Shown: positions 1 to 6,684, counted from the first letter of the stretch. The stretch is 6,696 bases of DNA from Desulfobacterales bacterium (GCA_020056645.1 JAGVHJ010000122.1:1-6696), one strand, 5' to 3'. The notes: generated from the sequence alone by a model not told the origin. Program-made: numbers and translations.

Positions 1-1
1 A

Positions 2-226
2 GAGACAAGATACAATGTCGGTGTTTCTTATCTGGATATGCCGCAGATCAGTCAGGCCGAGGTGAACACGGTCAGAAAACAATGGTATTACTATGTTAAC
101 GCTCCGGAATGGGTTCTCCCCCTCATTCGGCTATGTGAGGGAAATGAAAGACGATCCAATTTTTTAATGCCATTTGTCAAAAAAGTTACCGAGCTGGAAA
201 ACAGACGGCTAAAAAGGGAATTTTGA
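2..226 (+). CDS. C-terminal end of a protein, possibly a radical SAM/B12-type enzyme (5' end outside window)
   Basis: The frame is open from base 2 to a TGA at 224-226, giving about 74 residues with no start codon needed inside the window; the ATG at 38 is probably internal. The visible tail runs from an aromatic, hydrophobic stretch (YLDMPQIS) through WYYYVNAPEWVLPLIRLCEG to a charged end rich in K, R and E. The pattern 'Leu-Asp-x-Pro-x-Ile-Ser-x-x-Glu', then a Tyr-Val-x-x-Pro segment and an Ile-x-x-x-Glu, resembles from memory the C-terminal helical tail of B12-binding radical SAM proteins. No cluster motif is visible because the catalytic part lies upstream, so the family call is tentative. 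The gene ends 25 bases before the next start on the same strand, which suggests one operon. Confidence 0.6.
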   Translation, partial: ETRYNVGVSYLDMPQISQAEVNTVRKQWYYYVNAPEWVLPLIRLCEGNERRSNFLMPFVKKVTELENRRLKREF

Positions 227-237
227 TCTTTCCTCAT

Positions 238-244
238 AGAGAGG
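238..244 (+). promoter_or_regulatory. Ribosome binding site supporting a TTG start at 252
   Basis: The purine-rich AGAGAGG ends 7 bases before the TTG at 252, but 13 bases before the in-frame ATG at 258. The spacing favours the TTG, although the two starts differ by only two residues. Confidence 0.5.
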
Positions 245-251
245 CGTTTGA

Positions 252-2120
252 TTGAAGATGCACGACACCCAAAACGGCCATGTCGGTCAAATGATAGTTG
301 TAACAGACATCTCGCATGTTAGGCATGCGCCAAGTGTGAATAATGGCTTGCATCATAGAGTGGTCGTAGCGGTATCTCCCTTGGCTGCTATTGAAATGGC
401 TTGGAGGGGTGAACCGGTGATGCTGGCTTCCTCCATGATAAGACCCGATGAGGTGTTGGGGATTGATGACAAGGCCTACGAACTGTCAAGGTATTGGCTC
501 GACCACATTCGTTCCTGGCTCACCGTTGATGGGTTGGATCTGGTTGAACTGATCGCCCTTGACAACCTTATGTTTTTCAAACAGGTATTGGCGTCGGATC
601 TTTTATGCCGGCGTCTGTTGGCCTGTTTCACTCCGAGGGAGGTGGTCTGTTTCGGACCGATCAATCGGCCCTGCGTGGATGGCGCCGCTTTTAAAGATGA
701 GCACGATGTGTTCACGGCCATCCTTGTCCATCAATGCGCCCAAATGAAAATTTCCTGTAACGTTCTGACAGCGCCTATACCGGCATCGTCACCCCCCCCT
801 GCTTCAACGACTCATCATCAGGATCGCCACTGTCCACGGAAAATTCACCTGAATGAGCTTCCGTGTCCCGGCGGACGCAAACGCGCCATTGCGTTTTCAA
901 ACGGCTGGGGATTGCTCAGATTTTTACCTTCTCTTGAGGAACTCGAAAGAACCGGCCGTTATCAAACGATACCAGTCAATTTGGCCAGCGAATTCATGGT
1001 GAACACGTCGCGCACGGGTCCAGACGGGCGTGGGCTTGCCTATCTCTCTTGTCAGGACTGGGCTTTTGCGGGAAATACCTTGGAACAGAGCGAGCTTTCT
1101 CGTTATCTCTCAGATCTGCGCGGGCAATTACGTCGGCATGTATACGATGGTGAGTTGTCTGTAATGAACAACCCGTGGCTCTCTTTCCAGGCCGATCATA
1201 TTTTCAATCATTGGCTGCCGACCGCCTTGAAATGGAGGAGAATCTACCGGGCGATGATCGAAGATCTTCAGCCGGATTTAGTACTAACGGATGAGCATTC
1301 CCATTTCCTTTTTCGTCTTTTGGCTTGGACCGCAATGGAGATGGGAGTGACAACAGTCACAACACCCCATGGAAATATGCTCAACTATCCCCACTATTTT
1401 CATTTTCGTTCAAACTTAATGCTTTGCTCCGGGCAGACGATCAAAGAACTGATGACAGAAAAGCTGGGCTATGCTTCCGAAAGGGTGGAGGTCGTCGGTG
1501 ACCCCGTGATGGTTGACCTGCCTTGCCAAAAGCCTTTTGAGAGGAAAATGGTATTCTTGCCAGATCAACGCTATGTCAATTTCGCCCTTTGCCCCATGGA
1601 TGTTGAAGATTATATAGACTCATGGAGAAATATTTTTGCGTTTGCAGCCAAGAGACCGGATGTCGATTTTCTCATTAAACCCCATCCTAGTTATGGGTAT
1701 CGAGAATGGCTGGTCGCCCGAATTGAAGAGCAAAAATTGTCGAATTTGCGTATTGTGGAAGATAAACGTGTTGAAGATTTTTTAGCAATGGCGACTCTTT
1801 CTCTGATGCTCGGACGGATTTCAAACGCCGGATTGACAACCATAGTCATGAATGTCCCCATGCTTTTTTATGACCGCTCTTCGCGTCTTCCAAGCGTCGG
1901 GGACTTTCTTTGGACTCCTGAGAACAATATTTTGGTAGCAAGGAGAGCCGAAGATTTTGACACGCTGCTTACGCGGCTGCTTGACGACCCCGCCTTTAGA
2001 CGACTTATCGCCGATAAGCAGCGGAGCGTGATTGATCGATATTATAGCCATATCAACAGAGATCAAGGCATCCGGTTGATCAGTGCGTTGGATCGGCTGC
2101 TTCATAAGTGTTCAACATAA
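252..2120 (+). CDS. GT-B-fold surface polysaccharide/capsule biosynthesis protein (putative glycosyltransferase)
   Basis: This 622-residue soluble protein has no signal peptide or evident membrane segment. Residues about 15-180 form an N-terminal Rossmann-like region: a hydrophobic strand, then a 'PLAAIEMAWRGEPVML' pattern seen in surface-carbohydrate proteins that begin with a GT-B half. A hydrophilic linker rich in Pro, Ser and His (about 178-200) separates it from the larger C-terminal part. That part contains the hallmarks of the KpsS/capsule-synthase and UDP-GlcNAc 2-epimerase-like GT-B group: a 'TDEHSHF' strand end, TPHGN at 371-375, a 'VEVVGDPVM' strand, KPHP at 476-479 and a glycine-rich GRISNAG at 521-527 followed by a hydrophobic strand. 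By family knowledge the C-terminal half binds a nucleotide sugar; the acceptor is unknown. The start is TTG at 252 (ATG at 258 is the alternative). It could instead be a non-catalytic GT-B-like protein or a sugar-phosphate transferase. Confidence 0.75.
   Translation: MKMHDTQNGHVGQMIVVTDISHVRHAPSVNNGLHHRVVVAVSPLAAIEMAWRGEPVMLASSMIRPDEVLGIDDKAYELSRYWLDHIRSWLTVDGLDLVELIALDNLMFFKQVLASDLLCRRLLACFTPREVVCFGPINRPCVDGAAFKDEHDVFTAILVHQCAQMKISCNVLTAPIPASSPPPASTTHHQDRHCPRKIHLNELPCPGGRKRAIAFSNGWGLLRFLPSLEELERTGRYQTIPVNLASEFMVNTSRTGPDGRGLAYLSCQDWAFAGNTLEQSELSRYLSDLRGQLRRHVYDGELSVMNNPWLSFQADHIFNHWLPTALKWRRIYRAMIEDLQPDLVLTDEHSHFLFRLLAWTAMEMGVTTVTTPHGNMLNYPHYFHFRSNLMLCSGQTIKELMTEKLGYASERVEVVGDPVMVDLPCQKPFERKMVFLPDQRYVNFALCPMDVEDYIDSWRNIFAFAAKRPDVDFLIKPHPSYGYREWLVARIEEQKLSNLRIVEDKRVEDFLAMATLSLMLGRISNAGLTTIVMNVPMLFYDRSSRLPSVGDFLWTPENNILVARRAEDFDTLLTRLLDDPAFRRLIADKQRSVIDRYYSHINRDQGIRLISALDRLLHKCST
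792..799 (+). repeat. Homopolymeric C8 tract inside a coding region
   Basis: Eight consecutive C residues encode three prolines (residues 181-183) in the hydrophilic linker of the GT-B-like protein. A one-base slip here would frameshift the gene before its nucleotide-binding half. The tract is short for a contingency locus, so it may only be a passive run. Confidence 0.9.
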
Positions 2121-2173
2121 AAACAGACCATTGTTTCATTTCCATCACGATGGCTGGATATGAAAATATGAAT

Positions 2174-2178
2174 GAGGG
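2174..2178 (+). promoter_or_regulatory. Ribosome binding site for the gene at 2188
   Basis: GAGGG lies 9 bases before the ATG at 2188. The rest of the 67-base gap (2121-2187) is AT-rich and holds no convincing terminator or promoter. Confidence 0.6.
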
Positions 2179-2187
2179 CGGATTGAT

Positions 2188-3171
2188 ATGGGAAAGCACT
2201 CCCCGGTTTCCGTGACATGTTATTTGACGGATTCCTGCAACAGCCGATGTTTGACCTGCACTGTGTGGCGGAGGCGGAGAAGACCCGATGCGCCAGTCAC
2301 TCAATGGAGGCATGTCCTAAGCCAACTTGGCATGGCTGGGGTCCGATATGCCTGCTTTTCCGGAGGAGAGCCGTTGCTTTATGCCGATCTTGACGCGCTC
2401 ATCCATGAGGCGAGGGCCTCGGGAATGACCGCTGTGGAAATCGCCACCAACGGACTATATTTAACGCAAGAACGCTTTCAGCAACTTGTTCTGGCCGGAT
2501 TGACGGGCATGCATTTGTCCGTGGATGGCATTGGCCATGTGCATGACCGGATTCGAGGCGTACCTTCAGCATTTGAATATGCAATAAAGAGTTTGGAAAT
2601 GGCCCGGAATATGGGCCTTAGAATCAGTATCAACATGAACCTGATCTCGCTTAACCTTCACCAGGTCGCGGATGTCATTCAATTGGCCCGTGATAATGAA
2701 GCTGTTTGGCATCCGAATCTGATTAATGACACCCAGCATGCCTTCAAAGGCATTGACAAAGCGTATCTCTCGATTGACAAAAGTGCGGCGCTTTCTGTTG
2801 ATGGGGTGCTGGCATTGGAATTGGATCGGGATGGGCGCGCCATCGGGCTCAAAAACCACCACCTGCCCCTATTGGCTCAACTATTGACCGGAGAGAGAAC
2901 CTCAGCGGTTCCCTGTCTTCTGGGTCATGATACGATATATGTCTACCCCGATTTGAGTGTGTCTCCGGGGTGTAATGTGCTTCAGCCGATTGGATCTTTA
3001 AAAGATCAGCCATTGTTGGAAATAGTGATGGGCGACCCCTATCAAAAGAGGATTCAGGTCATGGAAAAACGGCTGTGTCCCGGTTGCACCTGTGGGGTCT
3101 GGTGCAATTATGACCGTGCTTTGACCCATTGCCGCCTTCAGCCGGGGGCAAACGGGAAGGGAAGCAGTTGA
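2188..3171 (+). CDS. Radical SAM protein with C-terminal SPASM-like iron-sulfur domain
   Basis: This 327-residue protein begins with a radical SAM core. C17, C21 and C24 form the CX3CX2C motif that binds the [4Fe-4S] cluster with S-adenosylmethionine. FSGGEP (57-62) is the SAM amino-group motif. A later 'EIATNG' strand and 'LSVDG' at about residue 110 are typical of the SPASM-containing subgroup. The C-terminal part has seven cysteines: C243, C262, C297, C300, C302, C306 and C315, consistent with auxiliary cluster binding, though the spacing departs from the textbook SPASM pattern (CX2CX1CX3C instead of CX2CX5CX3C). Relatives modify peptides, carbohydrates or other small molecules by 5'-deoxyadenosyl radical chemistry. 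No RiPP precursor is visible nearby and the neighbours are glycosyltransferases, so a sugar or glycan substrate is inferred. The start ATG has a good ribosome binding site. Confidence 0.88.
   Translation: MGKHSPVSVTCYLTDSCNSRCLTCTVWRRRRRPDAPVTQWRHVLSQLGMAGVRYACFSGGEPLLYADLDALIHEARASGMTAVEIATNGLYLTQERFQQLVLAGLTGMHLSVDGIGHVHDRIRGVPSAFEYAIKSLEMARNMGLRISINMNLISLNLHQVADVIQLARDNEAVWHPNLINDTQHAFKGIDKAYLSIDKSAALSVDGVLALELDRDGRAIGLKNHHLPLLAQLLTGERTSAVPCLLGHDTIYVYPDLSVSPGCNVLQPIGSLKDQPLLEIVMGDPYQKRIQVMEKRLCPGCTCGVWCNYDRALTHCRLQPGANGKGSS
3157..3162 (+). promoter_or_regulatory. Ribosome binding site supporting a TTG start at 3168
   Basis: AAGGGA ends 5 bases before an in-frame TTG at 3168. The TTG overlaps the TGA stop of the preceding gene (TTGA, 3168-3171). 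The earlier in-frame TTG at 3129 has no comparable signal and would give a 43-base overlap. Confidence 0.55.
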
Positions 3172-4001
3172 AGCCCACTGATAGGGGAAAAAACCTCCAA
3201 TCGGTATACGATCATACCAAGAATCCACGCGGCAACCTTGATTTTTACGCTGATTGCGCGAAAAGGCTGGCGCAGGCCGGAGTACCTGTGGATCATAGTC
3301 GCATCGATTTACAACTATTTTCCGACTGGCTTGAGCGGCATCCCGGACTATGGGCGCACTATAAATCATCCGGAACCGCCCAGATTCAAAAATGCCTTGA
3401 ACACTATTTAACGGCTTCGCTGTGTGATCTAAAACCCGGTCAAAGGATGGTCGATATCGCCGCCGCCAATTCTCCTTGGGCGGTCATCTTGCGAGAGAAA
3501 GGAATCAACGCTTATCGGCTGGATCTTGGATTCCCGGAGGGTGTTCATGGCATCGATATCGGGGCCGATGCCACACACACAGGCTTACCCGATGGCTTTG
3601 CCGATGCTTTAACCCTTCATTGCGCTTTTGAATGCCTTGAGGGGGATGCGGACGTGCGATTGTTCAGGGAGGCGGACCGGTTACTTGCTTCGGGGGGGAT
3701 GATCGCCTTGACTCCTTTATATATTGACGATATTCATTTTGTGATGACCTGTCCGGAATTGACGCTTTCTGAGCACGCCGTGGAGCCGGAAGCCATGCTT
3801 CTATGGCGTGACGACCCATGGAAAGTCCCATTTTCCCGTCATTACAGTCCTGAATCCTTTGGACGCCGCATTTATGATCGGTTGCCCCCCGGCATGAAAG
3901 GGCGGGTCATTTTTCTCGAGAACCTTGAAGAGGCCATGACTCACTGGCAGAATCAAGTTCTTTATGCTTTTTTCACCTTTGTGGCTATTAAAACCTCATG
4001 A
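3168..4001 (+). CDS. Class I SAM-dependent methyltransferase
   Basis: From the TTG at 3168 this gives 277 residues. About 90 N-terminal residues, mostly helical and rich in charged and aromatic side chains, precede a Rossmann-like methyltransferase core. Motif I is MVDIAAANSPW (94-104), a divergent form of the usual D-x-G-x-G-x-G loop. The acidic end of strand 2 is probably D119 in 'YRLDLGF'. An 'ATHTGLPDGFADAL' segment (135-148) matches the LPF-x-D-x-sF-D region of Methyltransf_11-type enzymes, and 'READRLLASGGMIALTPLY' is the helix and strand after motif III. By family, it transfers a methyl group from SAM to an O, N or C atom of a small molecule or sugar. It starts by overlapping the radical SAM stop and ends in an ATGA overlap with the B12-type enzyme, so the three are probably translated together. 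The acceptor is not known. Confidence 0.82.
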   Translation: MKPTDRGKNLQSVYDHTKNPRGNLDFYADCAKRLAQAGVPVDHSRIDLQLFSDWLERHPGLWAHYKSSGTAQIQKCLEHYLTASLCDLKPGQRMVDIAAANSPWAVILREKGINAYRLDLGFPEGVHGIDIGADATHTGLPDGFADALTLHCAFECLEGDADVRLFREADRLLASGGMIALTPLYIDDIHFVMTCPELTLSEHAVEPEAMLLWRDDPWKVPFSRHYSPESFGRRIYDRLPPGMKGRVIFLENLEEAMTHWQNQVLYAFFTFVAIKTS

Positions 4002-5437
4002 ATAGAAAGCGTGTGATGCTGATCGTTCCTCCCCATGCTGGGAGAGCTGTCTGGGAATTTCCGCTGGGCGTTGGATACTTGGCCAATCAACTGGAGGAGG
4101 TCGGTTTTCATGTATCGATTCTCGATATCAATGGTCTGCAACTTGACCAGCATCAGGTGGCTGAAAGGCTCCGAATCGCATCTTCCGATTATAAGCTCTA
4201 CGGTATTTCAGCTTTTTCAACCCAATTCGGATATGCGGTCTGGCTGGTCGATCTTTTGAAACAGATCGATCAAAAGAATTTTGTGGCTCTGGGCGGCCCG
4301 TTGCCCACACACCATCCCGAGCTCTGCCTGAAATACACTCGGGCGGACATCGCTTGTGTCGGTGAGGCCGATCAAACGATCGGCTCTGTTTTTGCGAATC
4401 CCTGGGAGTCGTGGAATATTCGTGGAGTGGTGTGGCGAAACGGCGAAGAGATCGTCGTCAATGAACCACCCGAGCCGTTTGATCTGGATGAGCTGAAGTT
4501 CCATCCTTATCATCTGTTTCCCGAAGAGGTTTATTTCAAACGCCTGGGAAAAGGGGTCAACATTGCGACGACTCGAGGTTGTCCTTTTCAATGTAATTTT
4601 TGTTCCAAGACCGTGACTCAGCCAAGAAAACGATCCATTCAACACATCGAAGCGGAGCTGATCCATCTCAAAAAAACCTATGGCCTTCGAGGAGTGCAGT
4701 TATCGGATGAACTGGCGGTCACTAATTCCGAAAGAGGCTATGAGCTTTGCGAGATGCTGGCGCGCTTAAAACTGAACTGGGGATGCCAGGTCCGGGTCGA
4801 TCTGGTCGATCGCGCTCTTTTAAAGCACATGAAGGCTTGTGGTTGCAACAGCTTAGGGGCTGGAGTCGAATCGGGCAGTCAGAGAATCCTTGACGCAATG
4901 AACAAAAAGACCACCGTAGAACAAAATCTCGCCTTCATGCTGAACTGTCAAGCTGTGGGGATACTGCCATGGGTCCAGTTCATTTTTGGTTATCCCGGAG
5001 AGGATGAGCAAAGCATTCGGCAATCCATCGCTCTGTTCAAGCAGGCGAACTATTCTCCGCCCCGGCCCGATTTCACAGGAAAATATATTATGAGCAGCGT
5101 GGCGACACCCCTCCCTGGTTCAAGGCTATACGATGATTTGGTCAGGCGGGGCCTTATAGACAATGAACTGAACTATCTCAAACGTATTGAACGTGGCTAT
5201 TACATAATAAAACCTGAAGATGTGATCTATAATCTGACCGACTGGGATGACAAGGAAATGATGGCGCGCAAACGGAGTATGGAAACGGAAATATGGCAGA
5301 ATTGGCGACAACGCGCAAACAACCCTTTACGAAGGATAGGCCGGGCCATCCGTGCTTTTCCCAGGGGGATTTCACGGGTGAGGGAGACGGTTCGATGGCA
5401 GCCCGATCGTCCGGTCGTTCCAGAGGAGATTTTCTGA
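3998..5437 (+). CDS. Cobalamin-binding-domain radical SAM protein
   Basis: This 479-residue protein has the layout of B12-binding-domain radical SAM enzymes. Residues 1-150 form the cobalamin-binding-like Rossmann domain: an N-terminal strand ending in PPHAG, 'FPLGVGYLANQLEEVGFHV', 'YGISAFSTQ', and 'VALGGPLPTHHPE' followed by 'IACVGEAD'. No DxHxxG motif is seen, which is usual for this subgroup. The radical SAM core follows: TTRGC at about 191-195 leads into C195, C199 and C202 (CX3CX2C), and 'GAGVESGSQRIL' at about 287-298 is the typical SAM-ribose-contacting region. Residues from about 436 form an arginine-rich tail. Family members include C-methylases of unactivated carbons and non-methylating enzymes such as BchE; which applies cannot be decided. 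Start ATG lies in the ATGA overlap with the methyltransferase and has no clear Shine-Dalgarno sequence, suggesting coupled translation. Confidence 0.88.
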   Translation: MNRKRVMLIVPPHAGRAVWEFPLGVGYLANQLEEVGFHVSILDINGLQLDQHQVAERLRIASSDYKLYGISAFSTQFGYAVWLVDLLKQIDQKNFVALGGPLPTHHPELCLKYTRADIACVGEADQTIGSVFANPWESWNIRGVVWRNGEEIVVNEPPEPFDLDELKFHPYHLFPEEVYFKRLGKGVNIATTRGCPFQCNFCSKTVTQPRKRSIQHIEAELIHLKKTYGLRGVQLSDELAVTNSERGYELCEMLARLKLNWGCQVRVDLVDRALLKHMKACGCNSLGAGVESGSQRILDAMNKKTTVEQNLAFMLNCQAVGILPWVQFIFGYPGEDEQSIRQSIALFKQANYSPPRPDFTGKYIMSSVATPLPGSRLYDDLVRRGLIDNELNYLKRIERGYYIIKPEDVIYNLTDWDDKEMMARKRSMETEIWQNWRQRANNPLRRIGRAIRAFPRGISRVRETVRWQPDRPVVPEEIF

Positions 5438-5485
5438 TATTATTTCAATGGCCCCGCCAGCACTTCGTCAAGGATTGAATCGCAC

Positions 5486-5490
5486 AGGAT
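5486..5490 (+). promoter_or_regulatory. Ribosome binding site deciding the ATG start at 5499
   Basis: AGGAT ends 8 bases before the ATG at 5499. The earlier in-frame ATG at 5448 has its nearest purine-rich signal (GAGGAG, 5423-5428) 19 bases away, which is too far. Confidence 0.55.
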
Positions 5491-5498
5491 GCTCTGAA

Positions 5499-6425
5499 AT
5501 GCTGTTGAGCGTTATCATCCCCACCCGTCACCGCGCCAACTTGTTAACGGATCTGCTGACAAGCCTGCGACAGCAGAATCCCGTGGATTTTCAATGGGAA
5601 ATTCTGGTCGTTGACAATGGCGATCCCCAGACTCAGGACCATGAGACGGCGAACCTCTGCAACCGGTTGCAGCCCCGTTTTCCAGCGTCCCTTCGCCATA
5701 TTGTTGAACCGGAAGCCGGCCTTCACCGTGGACGCAACCGGGGGGCGTTGGAAGCTCAAGGAGAGATCCTGGCCTACCTGGATGATGATATGGTGCTCTC
5801 CCCGGACTGGCTTACCGGTGTGCGGCAGATCCGTGAGGGGCTGGCTCAGGCCGTTGTCGGACGGATTCTTCCTCTGTGGCCCGAAGGCGTGAATCCCGAC
5901 TCCCTGCCGGAATGGGCGGGGGTGATCTATGATGGTAAGTGTTCGGGGTGTTGGGGGTTATTGGATCTTGGGGCGGAAGTCCGTCCGGTGGCATCTGAAC
6001 AAGTTGCGGGTGGAAACTGCTTTATTTTGCGGGATATTGTGATTGATTTTAAGGGTTTTCATCCGGATGGCATGCCGGATGACAAAGTGAGGTTTCGAGG
6101 CGATGGTGAAACGGGGTTTTACCGTCGTTTTACAGAAAAGGGGTACCGGGCTCTTTACGATCCAGCAGCCGAAGCACGGCATGTGGTCTCGCCGATTAAG
6201 CTGACCCTTGACTACGTCTTAAAGCGGGCCTTCCTGCAAGGCGTTTCTGACTCTTACAGCAGGATTCGGTTGGCCGGAGGTATCGAAAGGCCCTGGCACG
6301 CATTGATCAACGATTCATATATCAAAGGCCAGTTGCTGCACAGGGAGTGGGTGCGACAAGATCCTGATCTTTTGCAATGGGTGTTGCGCGATCATTACAT
6401 GGACAAGATTCCAGGCGATTTATGA
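5499..6425 (+). CDS. Family 2 glycosyltransferase (GT-A fold)
   Basis: From ATG 5499 this is a 308-residue protein. It opens directly into the family 2 strand LSVIIPTRHR (3-12), which is why this start is preferred over the ATG at 5448 that would add 17 weakly folded residues. VVDNGD at 37-42 is the nucleotide-contacting acidic motif. The glycine- and asparagine-containing 'GLHRGRNRGA' precedes 'AYLDDDMVLS', whose D95-D97 triad is the DXD metal and nucleotide-sugar site. A 'VAGGNCFILRD' segment and 'FRGDGETGFYRR' (GDGE at 201-204) supply the acceptor-side and likely catalytic-base region. No transmembrane helices are evident, so it acts as a cytoplasmic, probably inverting transferase that adds a sugar to a glycan or lipid-linked acceptor. 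It follows the B12-type gene after 61 bases and ends in an ATGA overlap with the next gene. The donor sugar is unknown. Confidence 0.9.
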   Translation: MLLSVIIPTRHRANLLTDLLTSLRQQNPVDFQWEILVVDNGDPQTQDHETANLCNRLQPRFPASLRHIVEPEAGLHRGRNRGALEAQGEILAYLDDDMVLSPDWLTGVRQIREGLAQAVVGRILPLWPEGVNPDSLPEWAGVIYDGKCSGCWGLLDLGAEVRPVASEQVAGGNCFILRDIVIDFKGFHPDGMPDDKVRFRGDGETGFYRRFTEKGYRALYDPAAEARHVVSPIKLTLDYVLKRAFLQGVSDSYSRIRLAGGIERPWHALINDSYIKGQLLHREWVRQDPDLLQWVLRDHYMDKIPGDL

Positions 6426-6684
6426 ATAAATTAGACATTTCCTTGCCATTGATTCTGGAAAAAATCGAAGATCCTGACATCCTCTCCCTGGCCGCCCTTC
6501 CTTCTTTAAAAAAGAAGGAAGAGGTTTTTGAGGCGTTCCTCAAAAGTGATCCGGAAAACTGGTCTATCCGCCAGCAGTTGGCCTGGATAATCGCCGGTCA
6601 GCGCACATCCACTGCGAAACGGTGGGCCTTTAACTTTGAAAAAGCTCTCGATCTGTTGCGAGTGGGAATCGTTCAGACGATCGG
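6422..6684 (+). CDS. 5' part of an unrecognised gene, truncated by the window end
   Basis: ATG at 6422 overlaps the TGA of the glycosyltransferase (ATGA, 6422-6425), with a weak AGG at 6413-6415 as ribosome binding site. The frame stays open to the end of the window; the reliable part stops at 6684 because the last 12 bases look like adapter. About 87 residues are visible: an N-terminal hydrophobic and acidic helix (MNKLDISLPLILEKIEDPD), a lysine-rich LKKKEE segment, 'SDPENWSIRQQLAWIIAGQR' and a helical 'FNFEKALDLLR'. There is no signal peptide or recognised domain, and no function is proposed. The tight coupling suggests its product works with the preceding glycosyltransferase. Confidence 0.65.
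6497..6521 (+). repeat. Perfect 11-bp inverted repeat with a downstream T-tract, inside the last gene
   Basis: CTTCCTTCTTT (6497-6507) and AAAGAAGGAAG (6511-6521) are exact reverse complements around a 3-base AAA loop. AGG and then five T residues (6525-6529) follow, so the arrangement resembles an intrinsic terminator. The stem is only moderately GC-rich and the region also encodes LPSLKKKEE, so a coding coincidence is possible. A terminator here would truncate the transcript about 100 bases into the gene. Confidence 0.55.

Noticed and set aside
1..9. AGAGACA at the left edge as a Nextera transposon-end remnant
   Set aside because: Only seven bases match the Nextera end (AGAGACAG) before it diverges, and the coding frame runs smoothly through it.
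2121..2187. Promoter or terminator in the gap before the radical SAM gene
   Set aside because: AAACA/TGTTT forms only a 5-bp AT-rich stem without a T-tract. TTGTTT at 2131 has no well-spaced -10 partner, only weak matches at 19 bases.
2993..3007. Near-palindrome GATCTTT-A-AAAGATC
   Set aside because: Short, AT-rich, without a workable loop or T-tract, and inside a well-supported coding region.
3129..3167. Upstream TTG at 3129 as the methyltransferase start
   Set aside because: It gives a 43-base overlap with the radical SAM gene and has no ribosome binding site, while TTG 3168 has AAGGGA at good spacing and overlaps the stop by 4 bases. The extra residues look like an out-of-frame reading of the preceding gene.
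2188..3171. RiPP maturase role for the SPASM-like enzyme
   Set aside because: No short precursor-like frame with a core region is seen beside it, there is no PqqD-like domain or gene, and the neighbours are glycan enzymes. It cannot be fully excluded because the flanks are missing.
2998..3369. Minus-strand 123-codon open frame, and a 149-codon one at 4217-4666
   Set aside because: Both lie opposite well-supported genes with clear motifs. Their translations show no recognisable domain and no good ribosome binding site.
5448..5498. ATG 5448 as the start of the family 2 glycosyltransferase
   Set aside because: Its nearest purine-rich signal is 19 bases away. ATG 5499 has AGGAT at 8 bases and begins directly at the conserved first strand.
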